In this document: in pieces, positions 1 to 5,698 of the stretch
Layout of the letters: every line of letters begins with the position of its first letter
Numbering within the stretch: the stretch's first letter is position 1
Assembly: GCA_902803365.1 (NCBI GenBank)
Contig: CADCPU010000160.1
Coordinates: forward strand, 1 to 5,698
Length of the DNA stretch: 5,698 nucleotides
Source of the DNA: Oscillospiraceae bacterium
Lineage (GTDB): Bacteria; Bacillota_A; Clostridia; Saccharofermentanales; Saccharofermentanaceae
Reading direction: 5' to 3'
Translations under genes and position numbers: made by a program
The notes under the pieces: model-generated
The model's input: only the letters and a program-made list of their open reading frames with translations
Databases searched by the model: none
What the model was told of the DNA's origin: nothing

Positions 1-127
1 AGGGAGTAAAGTGGCAGAGGGCGGATATTGCTTTGTTGCTTAAGGGAGTAAAAGCGGTGGGGCGGGTGTGGGTTATGGTGCGTAGGGGAGTAAAAGTGGG
101 GCGGAATGTGTAAAAGCGCATGGATCT
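1..127. repeat. Three degenerate 42-bp tandem units with a GGGAGTAAA core
   Basis: The cores GGGAGTAAAG (2-11), GGGAGTAAAAG (44-54) and GGGAGTAAAAG (86-96) start exactly 42 bases apart. The bases just before the second and third cores are also alike (GCTTAA and GCGTAG), and a GGCGG-type G-run follows each core. The rest of each unit has diverged. A fourth, weaker GTAAAAGCGC occurs at 110-119, off the 42-base phase. The first unit begins at the window edge, so the array may extend leftward. Because 42 is a multiple of three, one frame reads GSK at the start of each unit, but stop codons end the first two units, so I do not call it coding. The exact spacing is seen; the function is unknown. Confidence 0.6.
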
Positions 128-152
128 GCGCGAGCATTGTGCAAATGCGCAT
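116..152. promoter_or_regulatory. Cluster of GCGCA/TGCGC half-sites, possible operator
   Basis: GCGCA (116-120), TGCGC (127-131) and GCGCA (147-151) can form alternative inverted pairs: the first with the second over a 6-base loop, or the second with the third. The right-hand copy lies in a perfect 8-base palindrome, ATGCGCAT (145-152). GCATT (134-138) also mirrors AATGC (144-148). Hexamers GCGCAT, GAGCAT and GCGCAT at 116, 132 and 147 are spaced 16 and 15 bases apart. The cluster lies upstream of the MATE gene and of the promoter-like boxes, where a regulator might bind. No regulator gene is visible and the half-sites are short, so chance symmetry is possible. Confidence 0.3.
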
Positions 153-163
153 AGCAATATGTG

Positions 164-192
164 TTGTAAACGGGGTGCCCTTAATATAAACT
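164..192 (+). promoter_or_regulatory. Weak sigma-A-like promoter candidate for the MATE gene
   Basis: TTGTAA (164-169) matches four of six bases of a -35 box. A 17-base spacer leads to TAAACT (187-192), which matches four of six bases of a -10 box. TATAAA at 185-190 is a better -10 match, but its spacer is only 15 bases. The surrounding 181-218 stretch is AT-rich, in contrast to the G-rich DNA to its left, as expected for a promoter. Several alternative boxes fit about as well, so the exact position is uncertain. Confidence 0.3.
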
Positions 193-218
193 ATACGCCT
201 ATGTAAAGAAGTATATAT

Positions 219-224
219 GGGGGT
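219..224 (+). promoter_or_regulatory. Non-canonical ribosome binding site of the MATE gene
   Basis: GGGGGT ends three bases before the ATG at 228. It can pair with the 16S rRNA anti-Shine-Dalgarno if one G-U wobble is allowed in place of the usual A. The spacing is short and no AGGAGG is present, so initiation may be modest. The in-frame stop TAA at 204-206, with no start codon between it and 228, fixes the ATG as the first possible start. Confidence 0.5.
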
Positions 225-227
225 TGT

Positions 228-1613
228 ATGGAAGAAGAATTACAGGTTAAGCACGAAAATCCGCTGGGAACGAAGCCGCTGGGCAGGCTTTTGCTGTCGC
301 TCGCGATTCCGGCGATCGTTGCGAATGTTGTTAATGCGCTTTATAACATAGTCGACCAGATCTTTATCGGAAGAGGCGTAGGTAAGCTCGGTAATGCGGC
401 GACATCTATATCGTTCCCGCTTACGACGGTGTGCTTGGCGCTCGGGCTGATGTTCGGTCTCGGTGCGTCTGCAGGTTTCTCGCTCGAGCTCGGAAGGAAA
501 AACGAGGAGCGTGCAAAGAAGATAGCCGGATCCGCGTTCGGTACGCTTATTATCTGCGGTGTTGTGATCATGCTCATCGTGAGGATCTTTTTGAAGCCGA
601 TGCTCATATTTTTTGGTTCGACTGAGAGCATCCTGCCTTATGCCGAAACTTATGCGGGTATTACATCGTTCGGTATTCCGTTCTTGATGTTCTCGATGGG
701 TGCAAATCCGCTCGTCAGGGCAGACAGGGCGCCGATCCTGTCCATGATGTCGATCCTTGTGGGTTCGATCATCAATACGATCCTGGATCCGATCTTTATC
801 TTTGTTTGTGATTGGGGTATCGCGGGTGCTGCATGGGCTACCGTTATCGGTCAGGTCATCGGTGCGGTGATTTTGTTTGCTTATATTCCGAGGTTTAAGT
901 CGGTCAAGTTTGAGGCGAAGGATTTTATTCCGAAGTGGAAGTGGATCTGGGTCATGATCAAGCTCGGCTTTAACTCTTTTATTTTTCAGTTCAGCACGCT
1001 TGTCGTGCAGATCATTATGAACAACGTGCTCAACGAGTACGGTTCGGTATCGAAGTACGGAGCGGAGACGCCGCTTGCAGTTGCTGGTATCGTAACCAAG
1101 ATCAACGTTATCTTTATCGCGCTCATCATCGGTCTCATTAATGGTGCGCAGCCGATATGCAGTTATAACTACGGAGCGAAGAAGTATGGTCGAGTAAGAC
1201 ACACTGTAAGACTTTTTATGACGACTGCCATGATCATATCGATCGTATGCTGGCTTGCGTTTGAGATCTTCCCGAGAAATATCCTTCAGATATTCGGTAC
1301 GGAGGAGGATCCGCTCTACTTTGAATATGCGATAAGGTTTATGAGGATCTATCTGTTCTTCAACTGTGTAAACGGAATCCAGATCTGCTCTGCGACGTTC
1401 TTCCCGGCTATCGGTAAGGCTTTGAAGGGTGCGATCCTCTCGTTTGCAAAGCAGGTCGTTCTTCTTATCCCGCTCGTTATCTTCCTGCCTATGGTAATGG
1501 GACTTGACGGTGTAATGTATGCACAGCCGATCACGGATATCATTACTGTCGTTATGTCGCTTTTTTTCTTATGGCACGAATTCAGGCACATGCCCAAAGA
1601 GGACATGGCCTGA
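228..1613 (+). CDS. MATE-family multidrug/cation antiporter (MepA-like)
   Basis: This 461-residue inner-membrane protein belongs to the multidrug and toxic compound extrusion family, which exports cationic drugs, dyes and metabolites in exchange for Na+ or H+. The length is normal for two MatE domains with 12 membrane helices. Visible family features are the first-helix stretch NIVDQIFIGRGVG (residues 40-52, with the conserved Asp43), the NPLVRADRAP segment (160-169) leading to ILDPIFIF (185-192) at the end of the first half, and GAQPICSYNYGAKKYGRV (306-323) opening the second half, all typical of MepA-type members. The short N-terminus and the tail after residue 450 are polar and probably cytoplasmic. 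The gene stands alone on its strand and converges on the ABC permease gene, with 14 bases between stops. No frameshift is seen. The family is clear; the substrate and coupling ion cannot be read from the sequence, and MATE proteins are often annotated as drug pumps without proof. Confidence 0.95.
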   Translation: MEEELQVKHENPLGTKPLGRLLLSLAIPAIVANVVNALYNIVDQIFIGRGVGKLGNAATSISFPLTTVCLALGLMFGLGASAGFSLELGRKNEERAKKIAGSAFGTLIICGVVIMLIVRIFLKPMLIFFGSTESILPYAETYAGITSFGIPFLMFSMGANPLVRADRAPILSMMSILVGSIINTILDPIFIFVCDWGIAGAAWATVIGQVIGAVILFAYIPRFKSVKFEAKDFIPKWKWIWVMIKLGFNSFIFQFSTLVVQIIMNNVLNEYGSVSKYGAETPLAVAGIVTKINVIFIALIIGLINGAQPICSYNYGAKKYGRVRHTVRLFMTTAMIISIVCWLAFEIFPRNILQIFGTEEDPLYFEYAIRFMRIYLFFNCVNGIQICSATFFPAIGKALKGAILSFAKQVVLLIPLVIFLPMVMGLDGVMYAQPITDIITVVMSLFFLWHEFRHMPKEDMA

Positions 1614-1614
1614 A
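1581..1614 (-). terminator. Stem-loop just after the permease stop, within the MATE 3' end
   Basis: In the - strand RNA, TTCAGGC then CATGTCC form a stem with GGGCATG then GCCTGAA around the loop TCTTT. This gives 14 pairs, including one G-U wobble, with a single bulged U. It begins 13 bases beyond the permease stop codon, the usual place for an operon 3' end. On the + strand RNA the wobble becomes a C-A mismatch, so the fold suits the - transcript better. The bases after the stem (TTCGTGCC) are not a real T-run, so this may be a weak intrinsic terminator or an RNA 3'-end stabiliser. The stem also covers the last 11 MATE codons, including its stop. Confidence 0.5.
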
Positions 1615-1627
1615 CCGATTACCAAAC

Positions 1628-4120
1628 TCAATATGTTTCTCTGAACTCATCCATGATGCTCTTGGATGAGTTTTTGCTATAGATGACTGTCGGAACTACG
1701 AAGCTCAGGATCGCGAAAAGTGGGAGAAGGATCACGAACGGAAGTGCAAGTGAAGCAGGTGTTACTGCGATCCATGCGATATCTGCGGCCTTGAGCATCG
1801 ACATTACGAAGATCTCAAGAGGAAGTCCGAGGACGAAAGCACCGGCTGTGTAGAAGATGCATTCGCGGATGAGGAGTGCTCTGACCTGAGAACTTGTTGT
1901 TCCTACGGCACGAAGGAGTGCGAATTCACGTCTTCTTGTTACCGCTTCGGTCATGACTGCGTTTACGAAGTTGAGAACGGCGATTATGCCCACGATCACG
2001 CAGAGGAAGTAGCCTGTTATCGAGAAGGACTTGCTGAGGTTCTGATACTCGAGCTCTGTAGTTGCGCGGCTTCTGTAACGAAGTGTTCCTGCGTTATTGT
2101 CAGTAAGATCGCTCAAGTATGACTCGATCTGCTCGATCTCTTCCTTGTCCTTTGTATCGATGAGGTAGTTTACTGTGTGGAACTTTCCTTTTGTGATCTT
2201 TTCCAAAGCATCTTTGTTGACAACGAATCTTACGGAGTTCAAGAAGGAGTACTTAGGGCTGACGCTGTCTGGGATCCTGTTGGTTCCTGCGACGATCTTG
2301 ATCTTGAAAGAGTTGGACTCTTTCTGGAATTCGATATTGTCTGTGTTTCCGAGGTCTATCTGGTTGATGTCAAGCGGTTCGCCTGTTTCCTTATCGATCG
2401 CCTGAGTTGTGTTGATGGTAAGTTCTACAACGTCGCCGACATCGTACTTAAGATCATCTGTCCACTCGATTATTGCAGGGTATGGTTCCTTGGAGCTGAG
2501 GTCAGGGAGATCTTCGATGTTGAAGAGGCTTAAAAGTGAATCGTCAACGCCGACGATGCTTGCGATAGGATCTGTTTCCTTACCTGTATTTCCCGGAAGG
2601 TCGATCATTACCTGGTCGCTTTCGTATGTGCAGCCTGTCAATTCGCCGCCGAGTTCATTCTTGAATGTATCTATCTGAGCTTTTGTGAGCGGAAGTCCGT
2701 CAGGATTTCCGAGGAAGTAATCTCTGTTTGCGATCTCGAAAGCAACTTCTTCATTGGCTCCGGTCATGTCCTGGCTGATTCCGTTTGTGAGGAAGCTTAC
2801 TCCCGTGAAGAGGGAGATCGCAAGTGCCAGTGAAAGGATTACCGGGATGGTCTTGCTCTTGTTGATCTTGAGGCTCTTTGCTACGAGTGCGGAAACACCG
2901 TGCTTTTTTGTCTTAGGAGCTCTCTTGAAAGAAGCTGCTTCGTTATAGCGGAGTGCTTCGATAGGTGATACTTTGGATGTTTTCGAAATCGCTGCGGAAT
3001 TGGAGATCAAGACCGTTACGATGGAAAAGATCGCGGAGAAGATCAAGACTGCAGGAAGGAAAGCTGTGCTTGCGGATGCTGTCTCGATGGATGTGATGAG
3101 CATGAGCTGAGGTGTGATGAGTCTGCTTGCGGCATAGCCGATGAGAAGGCCGACAGGGACGCCGACACCGCAGAGGATGAGTGTTTCATTTCTTATGAGG
3201 CGCTTGAGCTGTTTGGCTGTGACGCCGATCGTCTTGAGAAGTCCGTAATAGCGGATCTCGGAAGCGAGCTTGATCCTGAAGATGTTGTTGATGATCAGGA
3301 AGCCTGTAATGAATACGATGAGGCAAAGAGCTGAGCCGCATGCGATGAGTTCGATGTTTTCTTCGAGGTCGTTACCTGCACTGGCCGCATTGAGGACGAG
3401 GAGAGAACCGCTGCCTGCATCCTTAAGTCTTTGTTCGAGCTTTGCATTGTCTTCTGCAGGTGACAGGAAGGATGAATACTTGAAATGTGAACCAAGATAA
3501 CGCTGAAGATCGTATTCTTTGATCATCTTGTCAGCGAACTTCTCGGATACGCGGAGAACGTGCTCAGGGCAGTTGCCGGATACCTGATAGTAACCTGTGA
3601 CGTTGAACTTGTGTGTTACCTGGATCTTGCTGTCGGTGATGAAAGTGATCTCAGCTTCAGCTCCTACTTTCTCTTCGATACCGAGCATGCTCATCATGAA
3701 TGTGTCCATGACGATGTCGTCTTCTTCGACAGGCTTGGTTCCTTTGGTCGGGTTGATGTAGGTGAATTCTGCGGCTGTGTCATCGGCATACATAACGGAT
3801 GCAGGGGTGTTGAAAAGAAGTTCGTTAGTGTACGCACCGACTTTTTTGACATAACCGATCTTGGATATGTTGTCTGCTGACTTGACTGTCTCCTCAGCCT
3901 CTTCGTCCATGATGGCGATCTGTGCATCGGCGCTTGTGCCGAAGCTTCTGTATGAGAACTCATCGAAAGAATTCTTGAGTCCGAGAAGTGTTGAGAAGAG
4001 CGCTGAGAACAATGTTGTTGTGAGCGTTATTGCAAGAATGGTCATGAGGACCTGTTGTCTGTTTGTTTTCAGTGAGCGAAAACTAAGACGTCTGATACAT
4101 TTGTTATTACTGATATTCAC
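1628..4120 (-). CDS. FtsX/MacB-like ABC transporter permease, two fused FtsX domains
   Basis: This 830-residue membrane protein should pair with the ATPase encoded just upstream. About eight membrane helices can be picked out (near residues 24-48, 258-281, 312-335, 352-377, 424-446, 699-723, 752-776 and 788-814), forming two repeats of the four-helix FtsX fold. Each repeat has a large extracytoplasmic domain after its first helix (roughly 49-257 and 447-698). The coupling segments match between repeats: [12 protein letters not shown] (288-299) and [11 protein letters not shown] (730-740). The repeat ends also resemble each other: [10 protein letters not shown] (385-394) and the C-terminal [10 protein letters not shown]. 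The N-terminus, with [11 protein letters not shown] (8-18), is typical of clostridial members. Translation probably starts at GTG: no in-frame ATG occurs until codon 26, inside the first helix, and AAGGCGGTG lies five bases upstream. In known relatives such permeases transmit ATPase movement across the membrane to extrude peptides, antibiotics or lipoproteins; the substrate here is unknown. Confidence 0.93.
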   Translation of the reverse strand: MNISNNKCIRRLSFRSLKTNRQQVLMTILAITLTTTLFSALFSTLLGLKNSFDEFSYRSFGTSADAQIAIMDEEAEETVKSADNISKIGYVKKVGAYTNELLFNTPASVMYADDTAAEFTYINPTKGTKPVEEDDIVMDTFMMSMLGIEEKVGAEAEITFITDSKIQVTHKFNVTGYYQVSGNCPEHVLRVSEKFADKMIKEYDLQRYLGSHFKYSSFLSPAEDNAKLEQRLKDAGSGSLLVLNAASAGNDLEENIELIACGSALCLIVFITGFLIINNIFRIKLASEIRYYGLLKTIGVTAKQLKRLIRNETLILCGVGVPVGLLIGYAASRLITPQLMLITSIETASASTAFLPAVLIFSAIFSIVTVLISNSAAISKTSKVSPIEALRYNEAASFKRAPKTKKHGVSALVAKSLKINKSKTIPVILSLALAISLFTGVSFLTNGISQDMTGANEEVAFEIANRDYFLGNPDGLPLTKAQIDTFKNELGGELTGCTYESDQVMIDLPGNTGKETDPIASIVGVDDSLLSLFNIEDLPDLSSKEPYPAIIEWTDDLKYDVGDVVELTINTTQAIDKETGEPLDINQIDLGNTDNIEFQKESNSFKIKIVAGTNRIPDSVSPKYSFLNSVRFVVNKDALEKITKGKFHTVNYLIDTKDKEEIEQIESYLSDLTDNNAGTLRYRSRATTELEYQNLSKSFSITGYFLCVIVGIIAVLNFVNAVMTEAVTRRREFALLRAVGTTSSQVRALLIRECIFYTAGAFVLGLPLEIFVMSMLKAADIAWIAVTPASLALPFVILLPLFAILSFVVPTVIYSKNSSKSIMDEFRETY
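1644..1675 (+). terminator. Rho-independent terminator for the MATE gene, inside the permease 3' end
   Basis: AACTCATCC (1644-1652) pairs perfectly with GGATGAGTT (1664-1672) around an 11-base loop, and TTTTT runs through 1671-1675. The hairpin starts 30 bases after the MATE stop codon at 1613. The T-run follows only on the + strand, so the signal is directional and serves the MATE transcript. It lies wholly inside the last codons of the convergent permease gene, encoding the KSIMDEF segment. The stem is only moderately GC-rich and the T-run is short, so efficiency may be partial. Confidence 0.7.
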
Positions 4121-4125
4121 GATGA

Positions 4126-4133
4126 CACCGCCT
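4126..4133 (-). promoter_or_regulatory. Ribosome binding site of the permease, overlapping the ATPase stop codon
   Basis: On the - strand, AGGCGGTG differs from the consensus AGGAGGTG at one position and ends five bases before the GTG start at 4120. Its first A is the last base of the ATPase TAA stop codon. This supports the GTG start and suggests translational coupling, which would help balance ATPase and permease amounts. Confidence 0.65.
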
Positions 4134-4801
4134 TATCTGTTAATAATGAGACCGTCTTCGATCCTGATCGTGCGGTCGGCTGTCTGTGCGATCTCGTCGT
4201 TGTGTGTGATCATGACTATCGTCTGGCCGAAGTGCTTGCCTGCTGTTCCGAGAAGACCCATAACGTCCTGTGATGTCTTGGAATCAAGGTTTCCCGTAGG
4301 CTCGTCTGCGAGGATGATAGCAGGGTGTACTGCAAGTGCTCTTGCGATGGCTACTCTCTGCTGCTGGCCGCCTGAGAGCTGTGTAGGGAGCTTGTCGAGC
4401 TTCTGCTCGAGACCGAGTGCTGCGATGACTTCGTCTACGTATTTCTTGTCAGGCTTTCTGCCGTCGAGTTCTGCAGGAAGGACGATGTTCTCGTAAACCG
4501 TAAGGAGCGGAACAAGGTTGTATGCCTGGAAGATGAAGCCGATCTTTCTTCTTCTGAAGATCGTGAGAGCTTCGTCGCTCAATTTTGAGATATCCTTGTC
4601 GTCGATGATGACTTTGCCGGATGTTGGTCTGTCGAGACCACCGAGCATGTGAAGGAGCGTTGACTTACCGCTTCCTGATGTTCCTACGATCGAAAGGAAC
4701 TCTCCTTTGTTGACACTTAAGTCAACTCCGCGAAGAGCCTGAACTTCGCTCTCGCCTTTGCCGTATGTTTTTGTTAAGTTGAGTGTTTTTAAGATTTCCA
4801 T
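4133..4801 (-). CDS. ABC transporter ATP-binding protein, MacB/LolD/BceA type
   Basis: This 222-residue cytoplasmic ATPase should power the adjacent FtsX-type permease. All catalytic motifs are intact: Walker [10 protein letters not shown] (40-48), Q-loop Gln92 in [10 protein letters not shown], signature LSGGQQQR (142-149), Walker [10 protein letters not shown] (162-170) with Glu167 as the likely catalytic base, D-loop NLDS (171-174) and switch His200. The short length, the [16 protein letters not shown] segment and the DEPTGNLDS ending are typical of the MacB/LolD/BceA group. I chose the ATG at 4801 because GGAGGA lies nine bases upstream. An in-frame GTG at 4822 would add seven residues (MHGGITT), but it would place that binding site inside the coding region. 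The gene lies between the kinase (69-base gap) and the permease (12-base gap) and is probably co-transcribed with the latter. The family is certain; the transported substrate is not known. Confidence 0.95.
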   Translation of the reverse strand: MEILKTLNLTKTYGKGESEVQALRGVDLSVNKGEFLSIVGTSGSGKSTLLHMLGGLDRPTSGKVIIDDKDISKLSDEALTIFRRRKIGFIFQAYNLVPLLTVYENIVLPAELDGRKPDKKYVDEVIAALGLEQKLDKLPTQLSGGQQQRVAIARALAVHPAIILADEPTGNLDSKTSQDVMGLLGTAGKHFGQTIVMITHNDEIAQTADRTIRIEDGLIINR

Positions 4802-4870
4802 AGTTGTAATTCCTCCATGCACCTATTGTCGCGCAGGATTCTTACCAGAAACTTTCATGATCCGATCGAA
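4802..4870 (-). other. Kinase-to-ATPase intergenic spacer
   Basis: The 69-base gap contains the ATPase ribosome binding site GGAGGA (4811-4816). I see no convincing terminator hairpin with a T-run and no good -35/-10 pair. GACAAT and AAGAAT are four-of-six -10 matches without a matching -35. The likely reading is read-through from the kinase gene, but a regulator-activated promoter with a poor -35 box, common for two-component targets, could still be here. A GATC-rich stretch next to the kinase stop (GATCGGATC on the - strand) is the only repeated motif. Confidence 0.4.
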
Positions 4871-5698
4871 TTATGACAGGTCTGTAAGAATTGCCGAAGG
4901 GAGGAATATCTGGAATTCCGAACCCTTGCCCGGAGTGGACATGACCTTGATATAGCCGCCTTCTCCGGTTACTATCTCGCGGGCGAGCGCGAGGCCGATG
5001 CCAACGCCTTCATTAGCGGCATTGGCTTCGCCTCTGTAGAAACGTCCGAATATCTTTGTCTTTTCGTCTTCCGTCATTCCGCGGCCGGTGTCCTTGACCG
5101 AGATCACGGAAAACATCTCGTACTTTTTGGCTGTGAGCGTGATCTTGCCTCTGTCGGTATATTTGATAGCGTTGTCGACTATGTTGGTGAGTGCTTCAAG
5201 CGTCCACTTCGGGTCGCAGCTTACCGTGATATCGGAATATTTGAACTTAAGATCGAGACCTTTGGCTTCAGCCTTGGGCGTAAGATCGTAGCACACCTGA
5301 TCCATGAGATCGTCACATCTTGTAGGGACAGTTGTGAGCTTTAAAATGCCGTTTTCGAGCCTGGACATCTTGACCAGGGCGTCTACGAGGAACTGGAGTT
5401 TCTCGGACTGGGAAACGATCGCGTCGATCTTCTCTTTCATGGACGGAGTGATGCCGTCCTCTTCCGCGAGGAGTTCGCCGTAGAGCATTAAGTTTGCGAT
5501 AGGCGTCTTTGTCTGATGTGAGATGTCCGAGATGAGGGATTTGATCTTGTCCTTTTCTTCTTCTACGCGCTTGGCGGAGAGGGAGGAGGTCGCGAGGTAA
5601 TCGGCGAGCTTGGATTCGAGCTGTGAGTTGATGCTCTCATCGTAAGTCGTCTCTTCGAAAGAACCGTCGATCGCACGGTCGAGCATGTCGTTGAGCTC
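4871..5698 (-). CDS. Sensor histidine kinase, C-terminal part (5' end outside window)
   Basis: The reading frame is open to the right edge, so the ATG at 5686 is internal and 275 C-terminal residues are visible. Numbering from the first visible codon, the dimerisation/phosphoacceptor helix holds SDISHQTKTP with His61 as the predicted phosphorylation site. It is preceded by a charged, probably coiled linker (about 26-55). The ATP-binding domain has the N-box NIVDNAIKY (172-180), the G1 box DTGRGM (203-208), the F-box FGRF (217-220) and the G2 box GVGIGLALA (231-239), so it should be catalytically active. The missing N-terminus probably carries membrane helices and the sensor region, and the response regulator gene is probably further right. 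This kinase type is often encoded beside FtsX-type ABC transporters in Clostridia and controls them in response to envelope stress or antimicrobial peptides. That link is inferred from gene order here; the signal is unknown. Confidence 0.93.
   Translation of the reverse strand, partial: ELNDMLDRAIDGSFEETTYDESINSQLESKLADYLATSSLSAKRVEEEKDKIKSLISDISHQTKTPIANLMLYGELLAEEDGITPSMKEKIDAIVSQSEKLQFLVDALVKMSRLENGILKLTTVPTRCDDLMDQVCYDLTPKAEAKGLDLKFKYSDITVSCDPKWTLEALTNIVDNAIKYTDRGKITLTAKKYEMFSVISVKDTGRGMTEDEKTKIFGRFYRGEANAANEGVGIGLALAREIVTGEGGYIKVMSTPGKGSEFQIFLPSAILTDLS

Noticed and set aside
2..127. Short repeat protein read through the 42-bp units (GSK repeats)
   Set aside because: In-frame stops end the first two units (TAA at 41-43, TAG at 83-85), and no start codon with a ribosome binding site is present.
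1..127. CRISPR array
   Set aside because: Only about ten bases are conserved per unit, and the units are G-rich and degenerate, without the 23-47-base identical repeats or uniform spacers of a CRISPR array.
240..1202. A 320-codon open frame antisense to the MATE gene
   Set aside because: Its product is an improbable Arg/Asp/His-rich sequence with no membrane or domain features, while the + strand frame is a complete MATE protein. It is a codon-bias shadow.
3861..4496. A 211-codon + strand frame across the permease/ATPase junction
   Set aside because: It overlaps two well-supported - strand genes with intact motifs and has a low-complexity Ser/Cys-rich product. It is a shadow frame.
4802..4822. 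GTG at 4822 as the ATPase start
   Set aside because: The GGAGGA ribosome binding site at 4811-4816 lies downstream of this GTG and is well placed for the ATG at 4801, where family proteins usually begin.
5684..5686. ATG at 5686 as a true kinase start
   Set aside because: The frame stays open to the window edge (Glu-Leu-Asn-Asp before the Met), and a kinase starting here would lack the sensor and membrane region. It is treated as a partial gene.

Overview
The window carries four protein genes in two converging transcription units. Protein style suggests an anaerobic Bacillota/Clostridia species, of the Lachnospiraceae or Oscillospiraceae kind. The clues are an FtsX-like permease with a CIRRLSF-type N-terminus, a SDISHQTKTP histidine kinase encoded beside it, and Shine-Dalgarno sites close to AGGAGG. 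This is inference from family style; no rRNA or marker gene is present.

Layout: bases 1-227 are a G-rich, gene-free left flank. They hold three degenerate 42-bp units that each begin GGGAGTAAA, then a cluster of GCGCA/TGCGC half-sites, then a weak promoter-like stretch. A complete MATE-family efflux transporter gene follows on the + strand (228-1613). The rest is on the - strand and reads from right to left: the 3' portion of a sensor histidine kinase gene (cut by the right edge), a complete ABC ATPase gene (4133-4801) and a complete 830-residue FtsX/MacB-type permease gene (1628-4120).

The three - strand genes look like one sensing-and-transport module. The kinase would sense a signal at the envelope. 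The ATPase and permease would form a mechanotransmission-type ABC complex, of the class often tied to antimicrobial-peptide resistance, lipid or lipoprotein handling, or envelope stress. The cognate response regulator and the kinase's N-terminal sensor are not in the window and probably lie just beyond the right edge. The MATE gene is a separate unit and is linked to the module only by position.

The MATE and permease stop codons are 14 bases apart. Each gene's 3' end contains a strong hairpin placed correctly to serve the opposing transcript: a hairpin plus T-run inside the permease gene for the MATE message, and a 14-pair hairpin inside the MATE gene for the operon message. I see no CRISPR array, tRNA, rRNA, transposase or clearly new system. 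The best leads are the 42-bp repeats, the half-site cluster and the reciprocally embedded hairpins.
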